From positions 45,821,603 to 45,885,602 of the forward strand of contig NC_092868.1 of NCBI RefSeq assembly GCF_032062135.1: a DNA stretch of 64,000 bases, written 5' to 3'. The translations under genes were made by a program, and so were the position numbers. Each line of letters begins with the position of its first letter. Within the stretch, counting starts at the first letter, position 1. The DNA is from Pyxicephalus adspersus (taxonomy: Eukaryota; Chordata; Amphibia; Anura; Pyxicephalidae). A model generated the notes under the pieces. It was not told the origin of the DNA and did not search any database. It saw only the letters and a program-made list of their open reading frames with translations. Shown piece by piece: positions 61,010-64,000 of the stretch.

Positions 61010-61385
61010 TAATTAAAGCAGACCTATCATCAAAAGTTTTACTTTTAAAAAATTATTTAAAAAAAACAAAAAACTTTTAGGTAAAGGGTGAAGCTGTTCC
61101 TTTTCTATCTTTACCACTGTAGCCGTAAAGACAGAATGGGAGCACAGAGCCTCCTGGGATACCCACATAAAGCATCCCAGGAGGCTTCTGGCTGCTCCTT
61201 CTGTGTATGCCTAATCTTGGGCATGCGCAGAAAGGGTGTTTTCATGAAATGGGGGGGATGCCAATCTCACACATGCACATTCCTTATTTACAGCAGGCTA
61301 CGTCACCCAATCTCGTGCCTGAGCAGTGCAAGATCGGGTGACATAGCTGGAAGAAGTAGATGGAGGAAGATAGTGGTAGCCTGAA
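61010..61385 (+). repeat. Interspersed repeat, family G
   Basis: agcagacctatcatcaaaag, aatgggagcacagagcctcc, gcatcccaggaggcttctgg, gggcatgcgcagaaagggtg and gcaagatcgggtgacatagc. Confidence 0.6.
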
Positions 61386-61462
61386 CTTTCAGATCCAAAT
61401 GAGAACAGTGCTGGAGGACTCTGGGGAGGCAATTATGATTTTTTCTTTTTAAAGTTTAATTT

Positions 61463-61692
61463 TTAGGTCTTCAGCGAACCCCCGGCTATAATTGCTATAT
61501 CCACATCTCACAGTACATTAGTATGGTGGTCAATAGGAAGAATGCCTCTTACATTGCTGGCCAATGGGAACAATGTCATCTTGACAGATCGCTAAAAAGA
61601 TCATTGGTGTCAGCTAAACTGACCTGAGAGTCACAAATTGCTCAAGGAACCCCTAGCAACCTGTGGAGGAACCCTGGTTGAGAAACACTGAT
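61463..61692. mobile_element. hAT-like MITE, family H2
   Basis: taggtcttcagcgaaccccc, gtggtcaataggaagaatgc, aggaacccctagcaacctgt and gaaccctggttgagaaacac, then tg. Confidence 0.65.
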
Positions 61693-63021
61693 CTAGAAGG
61701 TTAATAAAATTGCAAAAGAAGTAGGACACATTAACAGAAACAGACACCCCTATAATTTCCTAGAACTTTTTGTATACATCAGATCTATTTAAGCTTTAAG
61801 GTTTAACCTTGATAAGATTTCAGAAGACCTCCAAACTACCTAAAGCTATCCAATGGCAGTCTGATGGTGTACAGAATCTTCATCATAGAGGAGACCAATG
61901 TTAGATGGGCTAGAGAATTAATGGTGACTGGGTAAGGTTATCTAACCTGCCCAACTGACTGTTCAAGCAGCCAGTCATATGTGAGGGCCATTAGCTTGTC
62001 TGTAGGTAACATTTATTGCACAGCCATATCTTGCATTCAGATGTCTTCTTCTCTTTTGGGCCACTACACCCTCACCTGGAAAAGCTCTAATGGTTTTACT
62101 ACTGAGCAATAAAAAAAAAAAAAATAAATCATCCACCATGCCAACTTGGCATATCTTGTCATCTTTTACAAGGCTTGGTCTTAAGAACTACGCAGGAGAA
62201 AACTGCCAAACTTACATTTATAACCCTGTAAAGAGGATGCAAAGTAGTAAAGTATGGTATCATAAAAGCTACTTTTGGAAAGCTACCTTCATCAGATTGT
62301 TTAACCCTCCAGCACTCAGCATTCCCCCTACATGCTTCATAGTGCAGGAGAGGTGTTAATTAGCAGACTTGCTAGTGATAAAACTTGGCGCGCCCGTGGC
62401 TGCTGCTGAGTCATCGTACGGGGCAATTCTGCAGAAAGAAATGTAAACTTGTGCCAAAAAGTTGTCCTACGGAGCATTTCTGCGGAATGAAAAATAAACT
62501 TGTGCCAGAAATCGCAAGATTTTTATTTCTGCCACTTCTGTAGGAATGGAATTACCTGGCAAAAAGATTTGAAAGTACTGGCCAGAATTCTGAGATGCAC
62601 CTACCTCTAATCTGTCTATATGGATACAAATGTTAGAACAGAAAACTAGTTTCGCTGACCTTTTCCTACATGATGCAAACTGCTCAGCTTTTCAAGAAAA
62701 TTAAGTAACCATAATTGAATCATTCTGCATTTTGATACATTTTCAGGTCTATGTCTTAGGAAGCCTTGAATTTATAGAATGACGGGATTTGTAGCACTTG
62801 GGAGAATATAAATGGCAGTTAAACTTGCAGGTGCACTTTAAACTGGAAGTAAAGGGGAAAAACAGATGAAAAACATATAAAGAAACCATTTTATCTACAA
62901 GCTAGGTCTGTTCACACAGTCCTGAGCTTTAACAAGCCCTGCCACACTGGTGACCTGACTTTTCCATGATGAAGATAAAAACAATAGCCAAGTCACCTCC
63001 CTGCCCTCAGTCTGCGAATTA

Positions 63022-63240
63022 ATGTTTCTCAACCAGGGTTCCCCAAAGCTTGCTAGGGGTTCATTGAGCAATGATCAATTTGTTTCTCACAGGTCAGTTT
63101 AAGTGACACCAATGATCGATCTTTCTTGGCTATACGTAAGGGTGAAATTCTTCCCATTGGCCAGCATTGTTGAATGCATTTTTCCTTCTGAACAAGATGC
63201 GAATACACCGCGACCTGTGGATATAGCAAGGCTTCAGACA
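63022..63240. mobile_element. hAT-like MITE, family H2
   Basis: atgtttctcaaccagggttc, cttgctaggggttcattgag, tcacaggtcagtttaagtga, ggtgaaattcttcccattgg; right end diverged. Confidence 0.65.
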
Positions 63241-63754
63241 CTTCCTAGCCAAGCAGCATTTATCCACCATTTACTCTGCTTTGCAGAAGCAGGTAAAATG
63301 TTCTGCACTTCCAGGTATAGATATGCACTCCATATCCCTGTGGAGCTCATGGAAGGTTATTGCTGACCGATACCAGCAGCTAAACAGAGTACGGGTGAGA
63401 GAGAAGAGTACATGCTGCTGGTAAATGGAGAAACCAAGTGAACCTTTTACTTTTTCTACCACGCCACGCTTTCATCTATAGGAACAGCTATCTGCAGCAC
63501 TGTGGATTTGTGAAATCATTAAAGACTTCACAAAGTCTACCCTAGCTCAATAAATTAATCCTTATCTGCTTATGCAATAAGAACATGTCTAACAATTATT
63601 CCAAGGAAGAAGGTTTCAGAAATATTCACACACTTTGATAAGGTTATGTGCTTTAACATGCATAACAAGTTAACAGGAAAAGTCTATGGGTCTTATATGG
63701 AGGTTGTTGGCGAGAATGGACCAGGGGCCTCATCCTATGTGTCTGAACTTTGTA

Positions 63755-63895
63755 TTTATTATTTTTATTAAATTATTTATAAAAAAACTGCATATTATGC
63801 AGTGCTGTACAATAAAGAGGGGTAGAAGACAATAAACCTGCATACATAAGGTCAAAGTATGAGGAAAAGAGGACCTATGCAAGCTTACAGTCCAA
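63755..63895 (-). mobile_element. SINE tail copy, family S (diverged)
   Basis: ttattaaattatttataaaa, gcatattatgcagtgctgta, caataaagaggggtagaaga, ending caagcttacagtcc. Confidence 0.55.
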
Positions 63896-63899
63896 GAAA

Positions 63900-64000
63900 G
63901 TGTTTCTCAACCCTGGTTCCATGATACTCTGGGGTTCCTAGGAGAACTTTGTCAATTTGTGCTTCTCAGGTCAGTTGCCCCTGACACCAATCATCTTTTT
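63900..64000. mobile_element. hAT-like MITE, family H2 (cut by window edge)
   Basis: gtgtttctcaaccctggttc, ggggttcctaggagaacttt, tgtgcttctcaggtcagttg; continues past base 64000. Confidence 0.65.

Overview
The window is vertebrate nuclear DNA and most likely comes from a frog. Genes are split into short exons with GT-AG introns, intergenic and intronic DNA is crowded with short non-autonomous DNA transposons (hAT-type, foldback, Tc1/mariner) and one tRNA-derived SINE family, and simple repeats are common. The repeat families look anuran to me, but species cannot be fixed by reading alone. Nothing here is prokaryotic, viral or CRISPR-like.

Four protein genes are supported by exon-by-exon reading, with splice phases that join in frame. 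(1) 1-9.7 kb, minus strand: the 5' part of a coiled-coil gene, most likely CCDC30 (196 codons in the window; it continues off the left edge). (2) 10.1-23.4 kb, plus strand: complete UTP3/SAS10, a small-subunit processome factor, in 16 coding exons (477 residues). (3) 24.8-28.5 kb, minus strand: complete PPCS, phosphopantothenoylcysteine synthetase of coenzyme A synthesis, in 3 exons (313 residues). (4) 41.0-58.7 kb, minus strand: ten 3' exons of the forkhead factor FOXJ3, from the recognition helix of the forkhead to the stop; the first coding exons lie beyond the right edge.

Layout: CCDC30 and UTP3 are head to head with under 0.5 kb between their inferred 5' ends, so they probably share a bidirectional promoter. 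UTP3 and PPCS converge tail to tail. PPCS and FOXJ3 are separated by about 12 kb (28.5-40.96 kb) with no recognisable gene; it holds a truncated copy of PPCS exon 1, foldback elements, a deleted hAT element and a 37-base G run. The genes do not form an operon-like unit: UTP3 and PPCS are housekeeping genes, FOXJ3 is a transcription factor, CCDC30 is poorly characterised.

Points that stand out: a multi-exon UTP3 between CCDC30 and PPCS (the mammalian gene is single-exon and elsewhere); a GC-AG intron in FOXJ3; a 12-residue H/Q/P tandem repeat inside FOXJ3; a degenerate minisatellite running up to the PPCS exon 1 donor, with a partial exon 1 duplicate upstream; a 74-bp hAT miniature with a perfect 8-bp target duplication; and a long near-perfect hairpin at 38.7 kb. 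I did not find a new multi-gene system.
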